Shown here: positions 9,187-18,114 of the stretch, piece after piece
How the letters are laid out: the number at the start of each line of letters is the position of its first letter
Numbering within the stretch: the first letter of the stretch is position 1
Assembly (NCBI RefSeq): GCF_001514205.1
Contig: NZ_KQ948763.1
Span: forward strand, 62,001-126,000
DNA: 64,000 bases
Direction: 5' to 3'
Source: Streptomyces griseoruber
Lineage (GTDB): Bacteria; Actinomycetota; Actinomycetes; Streptomycetales; Streptomycetaceae
Program-made: the position numbers and the translations under genes
The notes under the pieces: generated by a model
Seen by the model: only the letters and a program-made list of their open reading frames with translations
What the model was told of the DNA's origin: nothing
Database searches by the model: none

Positions 9187-9200
9187 TGTGATCGATCACA
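9187..9200. promoter_or_regulatory. Perfect 14-bp palindrome, CRP-like
   Basis: TGTGATCGATCACA is a perfect palindrome resembling sites of the CRP/FNR family (GTG-N6-CAC core). It sits between cutS and the DUF4193 gene, about 310 bases before the latter. Whether it is bound by anything is unknown. Confidence 0.3.
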
Positions 9201-9252
9201 AGGGCGAATTTCCGGCCATCTACTCTCCGTGATCATGACGCCTGCCGGAAAG

Positions 9253-9271
9253 CCCGGAAAATCCGGGTTTT
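9253..9271 (+). terminator. Rho-independent-like terminator after cutS
   Basis: A 6-bp stem (9253-9258 with 9262-9267), an AAA loop and a directly following TTTT are found 140 bases beyond the cutS stop. Confidence 0.6.
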
Positions 9272-9508
9272 CGGGGGTCCCGATCACGGGAAGTACACGG
9301 TGAGACGCCTTTGAAGTGCGGCATCAGGACCGTGTACGGTCCCGATCGCCATCCAAGCCGATCACTCATGAGGAGTCCGGTTGGGTGTCGATTGAGTAAC
9401 AGACCTTGATGTGAGGCAAAATCTCCGCCTCGAGGCGGGCACAAGTCCGGCCTCTCACGCGTTACGTGCGCTGGAGACACCGCATTCACCCAGAGGGGGA
9501 GAGGCGAA
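9272..9508. other. Promoter region of the DUF4193 gene
   Basis: No gene is visible. The stretch ends with a purine-rich ribosome site (GGGGAGAGG) just before the ATG at 9509. It is less GC-rich than coding DNA and presumably holds the promoter. Confidence 0.45.
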
Positions 9509-9805
9509 ATGGCAACCGATTACGACACCCCGCGCAAGACCGACGACGATGTCGACTCCGACAGCCTTGAAGAGCTGAAGGCCCGGCGGAACGACAAGTC
9601 CGCCTCCGCCGTGGACGTCGACGAGTTCGAGGCCGCGGAAGGACTGGAGCTCCCTGGAGCGGACCTGTCCAACGAGGAACTGGCCGTCCGGGTCCTTCCG
9701 AAGCAGCAGGACGAGTTCACCTGCATGAGCTGCTTCCTGGTGCACCACCGCAGCCAGCTGGCCCGGGAGAAGAACGGTCAGCCGATCTGCCGCGACTGCG
9801 ACTGA
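9509..9805 (+). CDS. DUF4193 family small zinc-ribbon-like protein
   Basis: A 98-residue acidic protein found throughout actinobacteria. The first 65 residues are acidic and probably disordered. The C-terminal third carries two CxxC pairs (CMSC near residue 72 and CRDC near residue 94), spaced as in a zinc ribbon or RNA-polymerase-associated finger. No function has been assigned to the family to my knowledge. The start is backed by GGGGAGAGG upstream. The next gene follows after 13 bases and is likely cotranscribed. Confidence 0.88.
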   Translation: MATDYDTPRKTDDDVDSDSLEELKARRNDKSASAVDVDEFEAAEGLELPGADLSNEELAVRVLPKQQDEFTCMSCFLVHHRSQLAREKNGQPICRDCD

Positions 9806-9818
9806 GGCGGGGTCGGCC

Positions 9819-10766
9819 GTGACTGGCTCGACCCCCTCTCGGAAGCGCCGCTTCCGCAAGCCGGGAGCGGACCAAGGGCCGGCCGACGGCCCTCACGGCG
9901 TGCGTGACGACGAGCGAGGCTCATCCGGCAAGGGAGTGGTCCCTGCGGGATCGGCCTCGCTCGGTACAACAGGCGACGGGGCTGACCTCCCGGTGCCTGG
10001 GCGAGGATCCGGGCCCGTCGCCTGGCGACGGGCCGCGGTGATCCGCGACAAGGCCAGGGACCTGGCCCGGGAAGGCGTCCGCAAGGGCGGGGACCGTGCC
10101 AGGGCCGGTCTGGGCTACCTCGCGGACCGGATCATCGAGATCGCCCCGAGGATCCCCGTACGGGACCTCAGGACGCTCCGCAGACAGTTCCCCGGCCTCG
10201 GGCCGGAAGAGCTCGCCGACAAGCTCGTGGCGGGCGCCGCGAACGCCACGTCCACGGTCGGCGCGGGCGTCGGCGCGGCGGCCATGCTGCCCGTGCCGCC
10301 CGCGATGCCGACCGAACTGGCCGCGGAGATCACCGGGGTGGCGGCGATCGAGCTGAAGCTCATCGCCGAACTGCACGAGGTGTACGGCCTCAGGCCGCCC
10401 GGCAACCTCAAGGACCGCTCCACGGCCTGTCTGCGTGCCTGGTCGGGCGAGCGCGGCATCGACCCGCTCAAACCGTCCTCGGTCAACTCCGCGCTCGGCG
10501 GCCAGATGAAACGCGAGCTGCGTCAGCAGATCATGAAACGGCTCGTCCGCGACCTGCCGATGCTGGTGCCGTTCCTGGTGGGCGCCGTGGTGGGCGCCGC
10601 CATGAACCGGCGCGACACCAAGAAGCTGGCCGCGAGGATCCGCGCCGATCTGCGCAAGGCCCAGGTGCCCTGGGAGGCCCTGGCGGACCTGCCGCCGCTG
10701 GAGAAACCCGAACACCCGCTGGACATGACGGAACTCCCCGGACATCCCAGGGAGCTCGGGTACTGA
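9819..10766 (+). CDS. Conserved hypothetical protein, alanine-rich, with a hydrophobic C-terminal segment
   Basis: A 315-residue protein I do not recognise by family. The first 80 residues are polar, basic and low-complexity. Residues about 100-300 are better ordered, with a Gly/Ala/Pro segment (VGAGVGAAAMLPVPPAMPTELAAEI) and, near residue 245, a short hydrophobic helix (MLVPFLVGAVVGAAMNRRDT) that may dip into or span the membrane. This arrangement resembles EcsC-like or membrane-associated proteins, but only weakly. The GTG start follows the DUF4193 stop by 13 bases, so the two are probably one transcript. The stop is followed closely by the convergent DUF3093 gene. Confidence 0.75.
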   Translation: MTGSTPSRKRRFRKPGADQGPADGPHGVRDDERGSSGKGVVPAGSASLGTTGDGADLPVPGRGSGPVAWRRAAVIRDKARDLAREGVRKGGDRARAGLGYLADRIIEIAPRIPVRDLRTLRRQFPGLGPEELADKLVAGAANATSTVGAGVGAAAMLPVPPAMPTELAAEITGVAAIELKLIAELHEVYGLRPPGNLKDRSTACLRAWSGERGIDPLKPSSVNSALGGQMKRELRQQIMKRLVRDLPMLVPFLVGAVVGAAMNRRDTKKLAARIRADLRKAQVPWEALADLPPLEKPEHPLDMTELPGHPRELGY

Positions 10767-10784
10767 GCCGGGGCGTCGGGCGTC

Positions 10785-11249
10785 CTACACCGCGGCCTCC
10801 CGCGCCGTCCGCAGCGCCTGCGCCAGCCGCTCCGGCTCCCGCGTCGACAGATACAGGTACGGCGTCGGGTCGTCCGGATCGGTGACCTGGACCTTCAGCG
10901 CGGTGGGGATATAGGCGCGCAGCAGCAGGAACGCGCGCACGTCCGCCTTGTACGTGCGCCAGGCGCGTGCCTCCTCCGGGTCCAGGACCTCCGCCTCGCC
11001 GAGGGCCGCGACCGGGATCTTCGCCTCGCCGGCGATCAGCGCGTCGCCGACCACCCGGATGCGCACGGATCCGTACGAGCTGGCGGCGACCGCGGCGACC
11101 GCGGTGCCGCCGACCAGGCCGCCCAGCAGCGGCAGCGTGCCGAAGGGCAGCAGGATCAGGGCGAAGGAGACGCCCACGAGGAACGAGATCAGCCACCAGG
11201 TGCGGGGGGCGGTGAGACGTTCTTCGTAAGGGGTGGCGGAGAGCTGCAT
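10785..11249 (-). CDS. DUF3093 family membrane protein
   Basis: A 154-residue protein. Two adjacent membrane helices (about residues 17-35 and 40-58, LPLLGGLVGGTAVAAVAAS) are followed by a soluble beta-rich domain (residues 60-150) with the actinobacterial pattern VRIRVVGDALIAGEA and PYLYLSTREPERLAQAL. This is the DUF3093 layout, which resembles a membrane-anchored PH-like fold. No function is known to me. It is divergent to the thioesterase-dut operon with a 58-base gap, and tail-to-tail with the gene at 9819. Confidence 0.82.
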   Translation of the reverse strand: MQLSATPYEERLTAPRTWWLISFLVGVSFALILLPFGTLPLLGGLVGGTAVAAVAASSYGSVRIRVVGDALIAGEAKIPVAALGEAEVLDPEEARAWRTYKADVRAFLLLRAYIPTALKVQVTDPDDPTPYLYLSTREPERLAQALRTAREAAV

Positions 11250-11307
11250 GGAGTCAAGCTTGGCACGGTGCCCGGTATTGGCCGACGCGCGGGTAAGGTC
11301 TGCGGCT

Positions 11308-11892
11308 GTGAGTGGTACTTCCGCAGCTCTTCAGCCTCCCGCCGACGCAGTGAAACCCGTTCGGCACCCCGATGCTCCCGTGCCCGGCGAGCTGCTCGGT
11401 GCCCACTACGAACAGTGTTTCGGGTGCGGCGACGGCCAGGCGCACGGGCTGCACCTCCAGGCGCGGGCCGGCGAGGGGGTCACCGTCACCGCCGAGTTCA
11501 CGGTGCAGCCCGCCCACCAGGGGGCTCCGGGGCTCGCGCACGGCGGGGTGCTGGCCACCGCCCTCGACGAGACGCTCGGCTCACTGAACTGGCTGCTGCG
11601 CACCATCGCCGTGACCGGCCGGCTGGAGACCGACTTCGTCCGGCCGGTGCCCGTCGGGACCACGCTGTACCTGGAGGCCGAGGTGACGGCGGTGGCCCGG
11701 CGGAAGATCTACTCGACGGCCAGCGGACGCATCGGCGGCCCCGAGGGCCCCGTCGCGGTGCGTGCCGACGCGCTCTTCGTCGAGGTCGAGGTGGCGCACT
11801 TCGTCCACCACGGCCGCGAGGAGGAGATCCAGGCGGCCATGAGCGACCCCGACCAGGTCCGGCGCGCCCGCGCCTTCGAGGTGAACCCGTGA
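11308..11892 (+). CDS. PaaI-like hotdog thioesterase
   Basis: A 194-residue single-hotdog protein. An N-terminal CFGCG motif near residue 35 is followed by the hotdog core, with LAHGGVLATALDETLG as the catalytic-loop region, the usual place of the Asp/Glu and Gly residues in PaaI-type acyl-CoA thioesterases. The substrate is unknown. The GTG at 11308 is preferred: TAAGGT, a good -10 box, ends 8 bases before it, which suggests a leaderless message, whereas the in-frame codon at 11233 would lie inside the divergent neighbour. The stop overlaps the dut start (GTGA), so the two genes are coupled. Confidence 0.82.
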   Translation: MSGTSAALQPPADAVKPVRHPDAPVPGELLGAHYEQCFGCGDGQAHGLHLQARAGEGVTVTAEFTVQPAHQGAPGLAHGGVLATALDETLGSLNWLLRTIAVTGRLETDFVRPVPVGTTLYLEAEVTAVARRKIYSTASGRIGGPEGPVAVRADALFVEVEVAHFVHHGREEEIQAAMSDPDQVRRARAFEVNP

Positions 11893-12431
11893 GCCGTGCC
11901 CCCCTGAACGTCCTGATCCGGCGCGTCCACCCCGACGTACCGCTTCCGGCGTACGAGCACCCCGGGGACGCGGGGGCGGATCTGCGGACCACCGAGGCCT
12001 GTGAACTGGGGCCCGGTGAGCGGGCCGTACTGCCCACGGGGGTGTCCGTCGCGCTGCCCGAGGGGTACGCGGCCTTCGTGCATCCCCGGTCGGGGCTCGC
12101 GGCCCGGTGCGGAGTCGGACTCGTGAATGCCCCGGGGACGGTTGATGCCGGGTACCGTGGGGAGATCAAGGTGATCGTGGTGAATCTCGACCCGCGCGAG
12201 TCCGTGCGGTTCGAGCGCTTCGACCGGATTGCCCAACTGGTCGTCCAGCAGGTCGAGAGGGTCCGCTTCCAGGAGGTCGCGGAGCTTCCCGAATCGGCAC
12301 GGGCCGCGGGGGGCTTCGGGTCCACCGGCGGGCATGCCGCGGTGGGCGATGCAAGCGGTCAGGCCGCTCTGGGCGGCAGTGTGGGTGGGTATCGATACGC
12401 TTCGGTCGTATCCGACCGGGAAGGACAGTGA
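11889..12431 (+). CDS. dut: dUTP diphosphatase
   Basis: A 180-residue trimeric-type dUTPase, which hydrolyses dUTP to dUMP and pyrophosphate, keeping uracil out of DNA and feeding thymidylate synthesis. The five motifs are visible: PGDAGADL, HPRSGLA(A), GLVNAPGTVDAGYRGEI, RIAQLVVQ and the C-terminal glycine-rich RAAGGFGSTG that closes over the active site. About 25 residues of low-complexity tail follow motif 5, so the protein is longer than the roughly 150-residue norm. The GTG start overlaps the thioesterase stop. Confidence 0.95.
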   Translation: MSRAPLNVLIRRVHPDVPLPAYEHPGDAGADLRTTEACELGPGERAVLPTGVSVALPEGYAAFVHPRSGLAARCGVGLVNAPGTVDAGYRGEIKVIVVNLDPRESVRFERFDRIAQLVVQQVERVRFQEVAELPESARAAGGFGSTGGHAAVGDASGQAALGGSVGGYRYASVVSDREGQ

Positions 12432-12432
12432 C

Positions 12433-13200
12433 GTGTTCGGACGTCGCAAGAAGAAGGGTGCCGCCGAGGACGCGGCCGGCGAGGCCGAGCAGGTCGTCGA
12501 CAGTGTCGACACTGAGGCGGACGAAGAGGTAACGGGCGAGCGTGAGCGCGTCCGGCTCGAGCCCGAGCCGCGGCCCGACGGACCCTGGGACAGCTCCGAG
12601 GTCCGCGACCCGGCCGAGGGCCGGGTGGACCTGGGCGGTCTGTTCGTGCCGGGCGTCGACGGCATGGAACTGCGTGTCGAGGTCGCGGGTGACGCGATCG
12701 TCGCCGCCACCGTCGTCCTGCGCGACAGCGCGGTCCAGCTCCAGGCCTTCGCCGCGCCCAAGCGCGAGGGCATCTGGGGCGAGGTGCGCGAGGAGATCGG
12801 TTCGGGCATCACCCAGCAGGGCGGGATCATCGACGAGGTCGAGGGTCCGCTGGGCTGGGAGCTGCGGGCCCAGGTCCCGGTGCAGCTGCCGGACGGCACC
12901 GGCGGCTTCCACGTCGTCCGGTTCGTGGGCGTGGACGGCCCCCGCTGGTTCCTGCGCGGAGTGATCTCCGGCCAGGGCGCGGTGCAGCCGCAGGCCGCCG
13001 GGCTGCTCGAGCAGATCTTCCGGGACACGGTCGTGGTGCGCGGCGACGGCCCGATGGCGCCGCGCGACCCCATCGTCCTCAAGCTGCCGAACGACGCGCA
13101 GATGGTCCCCGAGGGCATCCAGCAGCAGGACGAGGGTTCCCGCTTCTCCGGAGGCATGGGCCAGCTCCAGCGCGGACCGGAGATCACCGAGGTCCGCTGA
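12433..13200 (+). CDS. DUF3710 family protein
   Basis: A 255-residue cytoplasmic protein. It starts VFGRRKKKG, then has an acidic low-complexity stretch to about residue 55 and a compact domain (60-230) with the family pattern GRVDLGGLFVPGV and GPRWFLRGVISGQGA. DUF3710 proteins are widespread in actinobacteria next to dut; no biochemical role is known to me. GGAAGGA 6-7 bases upstream fixes the GTG at 12433, which directly follows dut. A strong terminator with a T-run ends the transcript. Confidence 0.88.
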   Translation: MFGRRKKKGAAEDAAGEAEQVVDSVDTEADEEVTGERERVRLEPEPRPDGPWDSSEVRDPAEGRVDLGGLFVPGVDGMELRVEVAGDAIVAATVVLRDSAVQLQAFAAPKREGIWGEVREEIGSGITQQGGIIDEVEGPLGWELRAQVPVQLPDGTGGFHVVRFVGVDGPRWFLRGVISGQGAVQPQAAGLLEQIFRDTVVVRGDGPMAPRDPIVLKLPNDAQMVPEGIQQQDEGSRFSGGMGQLQRGPEITEVR

Positions 13201-13238
13201 GCCGAGTGCTCGGCCGGGAAGGCCGAGAAGTCGAGAAG

Positions 13239-13267
13239 AGCCGCACCCTTCGGGGTGCGGCTTTTTT
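13239..13267 (+). terminator. Rho-independent terminator of the thioesterase-dut-DUF3710 operon
   Basis: A 10-bp stem (13239-13248 with 13253-13262) with a TTCG tetraloop is followed by a run of T residues, a textbook intrinsic terminator. Confidence 0.92.
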
Positions 13268-13312
13268 GCGCCGGTCGGGCGAGTGCGCGTGCGGGGTGGC
13301 ATGCGGGACCCC

Positions 13313-13341
13313 TTGACGAGGAATTGGTCTGTACCTACGGT
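13313..13341 (+). promoter_or_regulatory. Promoter of the alginate-lyase-family gene with a DasR-like site
   Basis: TTGACG (13313-13318) and TACGGT (13336-13341) are separated by 17 bases, a good vegetative promoter. Inside the spacer TGGTCTGTACCT (13325-13336) matches 9 of 12 positions of the core of the DasR-responsive element (TGGTCTAGACCA). A GntR-type repressor bound here would block RNA polymerase. Binding by DasR is inference. Confidence 0.6.
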
Positions 13342-13408
13342 CTCCGCTCACCGCGTCTGTTCATAAAGGCGCTTTCCGTTCACATACAAGAACGAGAGGC
13401 TCCCGCGC

Positions 13409-14575
13409 ATGCGCAGAACCGCACTCCTCGCCGCCACCGTCGCCCTCGTCGCCGGCGCGCTCGCCTGGCCGGCCCAGGCCGCCCCCGCCGCCTTCGTCCA
13501 CCCCGGCGTCACCGTCTCCTCGGCAGAGCTGGACTTCGCCCGCGAGCGGGTGAACGCGGGCGCCCAGCCCTGGAAGGGCGCCTTCGAGCAGATGCTGGCG
13601 AGCAAGTACGCCGCCCTGAACCGCACCCCCGCACCCCGCGCGACCGTCGAGTGCGGCTCCTACTCCACCCCGGACAACGGCTGCACCGAAGAACGCCAGG
13701 ACGCCCTCGCCGCCTACACCGACGCCCTCGCCTGGTACATCACCCGGGACGAGCGGTACGCGAAGAAGGCCATCGAGCTGATGGACGCCTGGTCCGCCGT
13801 GATCAAGGACCACACCAACAGCAACGCCCCGCTCCAGACCGGCTGGGCGGGCGCCTCCTGGCCGAAGGCCGCCGAGATCATCAAGTACACCTACCCCGGC
13901 GGCTGGGCGAACTCCGGCCGCTTCGCGACCATGCTGCGCACCGTCTACCTGCCCGAGGTCATCAACGGCTCGAACTCCAACGGCAACTGGGAGCTGACCA
14001 TGACGGAGGCCGCCGTCGGCATCTCCGTCTTCCTCGAGGACAAGGCGTCGTACGACAAGGCCATGGCGAGGTTCCGCACCCGCACCGCCGCCTACGTCTA
14101 CCTCGCCTCCGACGGGGACCTGCCGAGGACCGTGCCCGGCCAGAACCTGAACACCCGGGACAGGATCGTCGCCTACTGGCAGGGCCAGGGCACCTTCGTC
14201 ACCGGGCTGACCCAGGAGACCTGCCGCGACCTCACCCACACCGGGTACGGCATCTCCTCGATCTCGCACGTCGCCGAGACGAGCCGGATCCAGGGCGCGG
14301 ACCTGTACGGCACCGACGTCGGCGAACGGCTGCGCCAGGCCCTCGGATTCCAGGCCAGGTACCAGCTCGGTACGGCCGTGCCGAGCTGGCTGTGCGGCGG
14401 CTCCCTGAACCTGGGGCTGGGCCCGGTCACCGAGGTCGGCCACAACGCGCTCCACAACCGGCTGGGCATCGCCATGACCAACACCGAGGCGTTGACCCGG
14501 CAGAACCGCCCGGCCGGGACGAACAGCCTGTTCGTGGCCTGGGAGACACTGACGCACGGGGACAATCCCGCGTGA
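13409..14575 (+). CDS. Secreted alginate lyase family protein
   Basis: A 388-residue exported protein. Residues 1-24 are a Sec signal peptide (MRRTALL, hydrophobic core, cleavage after AQA). The mature part is alpha-helical with the alginate-lyase (alpha/alpha toroid) pattern: a first helix region with HPGVTVSSAELDFARERVN, NSNGNWELTMTEAA near residue 195, which fits the catalytic Asn/His groove, and GYGISSISHVAETSRIQG near residue 290. Such enzymes depolymerise uronic-acid polysaccharides by beta-elimination outside the cell. The true polymer is not known. AGAGG precedes the ATG. The gene is monocistronic with its own promoter. Confidence 0.82.
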   Translation: MRRTALLAATVALVAGALAWPAQAAPAAFVHPGVTVSSAELDFARERVNAGAQPWKGAFEQMLASKYAALNRTPAPRATVECGSYSTPDNGCTEERQDALAAYTDALAWYITRDERYAKKAIELMDAWSAVIKDHTNSNAPLQTGWAGASWPKAAEIIKYTYPGGWANSGRFATMLRTVYLPEVINGSNSNGNWELTMTEAAVGISVFLEDKASYDKAMARFRTRTAAYVYLASDGDLPRTVPGQNLNTRDRIVAYWQGQGTFVTGLTQETCRDLTHTGYGISSISHVAETSRIQGADLYGTDVGERLRQALGFQARYQLGTAVPSWLCGGSLNLGLGPVTEVGHNALHNRLGIAMTNTEALTRQNRPAGTNSLFVAWETLTHGDNPA

Positions 14576-14749
14576 CGTGAACCGAAACGGGGGTCTCATC
14601 CGATGAAGCGGGTGAGAGGGGGGATGCCGATGTCCGCGTCAGGGTTGTGTCAAAGGCGTCCCCCACCGCGCCGCTCGCCCCTTTTGCCGGACTCGATGGC
14701 CGTAGGGTCGACGCTGCGTGGGCAGGAGTCACGGGAAGACAATGGGGCC

Positions 14750-17353
14750 ATGGCGCGCGGCAAGCTTCGGATCTACCTCGGTGCGGCACCGGGCGTGGGC
14801 AAGACCTACGCCATGCTGTCCGAGGCGCACCGCCGGGTGGAACGCGGTACGGACTGCGTGGTGGCCTTCGTCGAGCACCACGGCCGTACGCGCACCGAGG
14901 TGATGCTGCACGGCCTGGAGCAGGTCGCGCGCCGCGAGCTGGAGTACCGGGGCGGCGTCTTCACCGAGATGGACGCGGACGCGGTCCTCGCCCGCCACCC
15001 GCACGTCGCCCTGGTGGACGAACTGGCGCACACCAACGTCCCCGGCTCGCGCAACGCCAAGCGCTGGCAGGACGTGGAGGAACTCCTGGCCGCCGGCATC
15101 GACGTCGTCTCCACCGTCAACATCCAGCACCTGGAGTCCCTCGGGGACGTGGTCGAGTCCATCACGGGCGTACGGCAGCAGGAGACCGTCCCCGACGAGT
15201 TCGTCCGGCGGGCCGACCAGATCGAGCTGGTGGACATGTCACCGGAGGCACTGCGCCGCCGGATGGCGCACGGCAACATCTACCGGCCGGACAAGGTCGA
15301 CGCGGCCCTGTCCAACTACTTCCGGCCCGGCAACCTCACCGCCCTGCGGGAGCTCGCCCTGCTGTGGGTGGCCGACCGGGTCGACGCGTACCTGAAGCAG
15401 TACCGCAGCGAGCACCGGGTGTCGGCGATCTGGGGCTCGCGCGAGCGGATCGTCGTCGGGCTCACCGGCGGCCCGGAGGGGCGCACCCTCATCCGGCGGG
15501 CGGCCCGGCTGGCGGAGAAGGGCGCCGGCGGCGAGGTCCTCGCCGTGTACATCGCGCGCAGCGACGGACTGACCTCGGCCTCGCCCAAGGAGCTGGCCGT
15601 CCAGCGCACCCTCGTGGAGGACCTCGGCGGCACCTTCCACCATGTGGTCGGCGACGACATACCGGCCGCGCTGCTCGACTTCGCCCGGGGGGTGAACGCC
15701 ACGCAGATCGTCCTCGGCTCCTCACGCCGCAAGGCCTGGCAGTACGTCTTCGGACCGGGCGTCGGCGCCACGGTCGCCCGCGAGTCCGGTCCCGACCTCG
15801 ACGTGCACATCGTCACGCACGGTGAGGTGGCCAAGGGCCGGGGGCTGCCCGTGGCCCGGGGCGCCCGGCTCGGGCGGGCCCGGATCATCTGGGGCTGGCT
15901 CGTCGGCCTGGGCGGCCCGGTGATCCTCGCGCTGCTGCTGAACACCGTCCAGCTCGGACTCGCCAACGACATGCTGCTGTTCCTGACGGTGACCGTGGCG
16001 GCCGCGCTGCTCGGCGGACTGCTGCCGGCGCTGGCCTCCGCGGCGCTGGGCTCGCTGCTGCTGAACTTCTTCTACACCCCGCCCCTGCACCGGTGGACGA
16101 TCGCGGACCCGAAGAACATCATCGCCATAGTGATCTTCGTGGGGGTGGGGGTGTCCGTGGCGTCGGTGGTCGACCTGGCGGCCCGGCGCACCCACCAGGC
16201 GGCCCGGCTGAGAGCCGAGTCGGAGATCCTGTCCTTCCTCGCGGGCAATGTGCTGCGCGGCGAGACCAGCCTGGAGGCCCTGCTGGAACGGGTCCGGGAG
16301 ACCTTCGGGATGGAATCGGCCGCGCTGCTGGAGCGGGCGGACGACCGGGCCCCGTGGACCTGCGCGGGCCATGTGGGTCCCGGACGGCCGGTGCAGCGGC
16401 CGGACGAGGCGGACGTCGACGTGCCGGTCGGCGACCGCGCGGCGCTGGCGCTCACCGGCCGGGTGCTGCCCGCCGAGGACCGCCGGGTGCTGGCCGCGTT
16501 CGCCGCGCAGGCCGTGGTCGTCCTGGACCGCAGGCGACTCCAGGAGGAGGCCGGACACGCCCGCGCGCTGGCCGAGGGCAACCGGATCCGCACCGCGCTG
16601 CTGGCCGCCGTCAGCCACGATCTGCGCACCCCGCTGGCCGGGATCAAGGCCGCGGTCTCCAGTCTGCGGTCCGACGACGTGGCCTGGTCCGAGGAGGACC
16701 GGGCGGAGCTGCTCGAAGGCATCGAGGAGGGCGCCGACCGGCTCGACCACCTGGTGGGCAACCTGCTCGACATGTCCCGCCTCCAGACCGGGACGGTCAC
16801 GCCGATCATCCGGGAGATCGACCTCGACGAGGTGGTGCCGATGGCCCTCGGCGGGGTCCCCGACCCGGAGGAGAGCGTCGAGCTGGACATCCCCGAGACC
16901 CTGCCCATGGTCGCCGTCGACGCCGGGCTGCTGGAGCGGTCGGTGGCCAACCTCGTGGAGAACGCGGTCAAGTACAGCCCGCCCGGCGAACCGGTGCTGG
17001 TCGCCGCGAGCGTACTCTCCGACCGCGTCGAGGTCCGGGTCGTGGACCGTGGCCCGGGCGTCCCCGACGAGGCCAAGGAGCGGATCTTCGCGCCCTTCCA
17101 GCGCCACGGCGACGCACCGCGCGGGGCGGGCGTGGGGCTGGGCCTGGCGGTGGCGCGCGGCTTCGCCGAGGCCATGGGCGGCACCCTCAACGCCGAGGAC
17201 ACCCCCGGCGGGGGCCTCACCATGGTCCTCACCCTGCGCGCGGCGGCGGTGGCGGTGCAGGAGACACGGCCGGCACCGCCCGGCGCGGACACCGCGGCAG
17301 CGCCCGCGGCACAAGGACGTTCGGTACGACCGGAAAGGCAGGCTTCATGGTGA
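14750..17353 (+). CDS. kdpD: Osmosensitive potassium sensor kinase KdpD
   Basis: An 867-residue sensor kinase with the full KdpD architecture. An N-terminal KdpD domain (1-210) contains the P-loop GAAPGVGKT at residues 11-19 and DELAHTNVPGSRN. A USP-like domain spans 230-370, four close-packed membrane helices 385-490, and a GAF-like region 500-600. HisKA follows with His623 (AAVSHDLRTPL), then HATPase with NLVENAVKYSP and GVGLGLAVARG. The ATG at 14750 gives the family start MARGKLRIYLGA; an in-frame codon at 14603 would add 49 residues. It phosphorylates KdpE in response to potassium limitation. Notably no kdpABC genes are nearby. Confidence 0.94.
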   Translation: MARGKLRIYLGAAPGVGKTYAMLSEAHRRVERGTDCVVAFVEHHGRTRTEVMLHGLEQVARRELEYRGGVFTEMDADAVLARHPHVALVDELAHTNVPGSRNAKRWQDVEELLAAGIDVVSTVNIQHLESLGDVVESITGVRQQETVPDEFVRRADQIELVDMSPEALRRRMAHGNIYRPDKVDAALSNYFRPGNLTALRELALLWVADRVDAYLKQYRSEHRVSAIWGSRERIVVGLTGGPEGRTLIRRAARLAEKGAGGEVLAVYIARSDGLTSASPKELAVQRTLVEDLGGTFHHVVGDDIPAALLDFARGVNATQIVLGSSRRKAWQYVFGPGVGATVARESGPDLDVHIVTHGEVAKGRGLPVARGARLGRARIIWGWLVGLGGPVILALLLNTVQLGLANDMLLFLTVTVAAALLGGLLPALASAALGSLLLNFFYTPPLHRWTIADPKNIIAIVIFVGVGVSVASVVDLAARRTHQAARLRAESEILSFLAGNVLRGETSLEALLERVRETFGMESAALLERADDRAPWTCAGHVGPGRPVQRPDEADVDVPVGDRAALALTGRVLPAEDRRVLAAFAAQAVVVLDRRRLQEEAGHARALAEGNRIRTALLAAVSHDLRTPLAGIKAAVSSLRSDDVAWSEEDRAELLEGIEEGADRLDHLVGNLLDMSRLQTGTVTPIIREIDLDEVVPMALGGVPDPEESVELDIPETLPMVAVDAGLLERSVANLVENAVKYSPPGEPVLVAASVLSDRVEVRVVDRGPGVPDEAKERIFAPFQRHGDAPRGAGVGLGLAVARGFAEAMGGTLNAEDTPGGGLTMVLTLRAAAVAVQETRPAPPGADTAAAPAAQGRSVRPERQASW

Positions 17354-18063
17354 GTCCTGCTGGGGGAACCTCCCAGACCGCCACCAGGGTGCTGGTGATC
17401 GACGACGAGCCGCAGATCGTGCGCGCCCTCGTGATCAACCTCAAGGCGCGCAAGTACGAGGTCGACGCCGCCCACGACGGCGCCACCGCCCTCAGGCTCG
17501 CCGCCGCCCGCCACCCGGACGTGGTGGTCCTCGACCTCGGGCTGCCCGACATGGACGGCGTCGAGGTCATCAGAGGGCTGCGGGGCTGGACCCGGGTGCC
17601 GATCCTGGTGCTGTCGGCCCGGCACTCCTCGGACGAGAAGGTCGAGGCGCTCGACGCGGGCGCCGACGACTACGTCACCAAGCCGTTCGGCATGGACGAG
17701 CTGCTGGCCCGGCTGCGGGCCGCCGTACGCCGGGCCGAGCCGGCCGGGGGCGGGGAGGACGACGTCCTGGTGGAGACCGACGGGTTCACCGTCGACCTCG
17801 CCGCGAAGAAGGTCCACCGGGCCGGCCGGGACGTCCGGCTCACCCCGACCGAGTGGCATCTGCTGGAGGTGCTGGTGCGCAACACCGGGCGCCTGGTCGG
17901 GCAGAAGCAGCTGCTCCAGGAGGTGTGGGGGCCGTCGTACGGCACCGAGACGAACTACCTGCGGGTCTACATGGCCCAGCTGAGACGGAAGCTGGAGGCG
18001 GACCCCTCGCATCCGAAGCACTTCATCACGGAGCCGGGGATGGGCTACCGCTTCGAGAAGTGA
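17347..18063 (+). CDS. kdpE: KdpE response regulator
   Basis: A 238-residue OmpR-family regulator. The receiver domain starts at about residue 14 (TRVLVIDDEPQIVRAL), with phosphorylation at Asp63 and the lysine in TKPFG. The winged helix (140-238) has the KdpE-type ending KHFITEPGMGYRFEK. It is expected to activate potassium-uptake genes when phosphorylated by KdpD. The start overlaps the kdpD stop by 7 bases, so the two are translationally coupled; a GTG one codon later is an equal alternative. Confidence 0.93.
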   Translation: MVSPAGGTSQTATRVLVIDDEPQIVRALVINLKARKYEVDAAHDGATALRLAAARHPDVVVLDLGLPDMDGVEVIRGLRGWTRVPILVLSARHSSDEKVEALDAGADDYVTKPFGMDELLARLRAAVRRAEPAGGGEDDVLVETDGFTVDLAAKKVHRAGRDVRLTPTEWHLLEVLVRNTGRLVGQKQLLQEVWGPSYGTETNYLRVYMAQLRRKLEADPSHPKHFITEPGMGYRFEK

Positions 18064-18114
18064 GCCGCGGGACGGGTTACGGCCGTGTCGGTGGACCCCG
18101 GTACGCTTTCAGAC

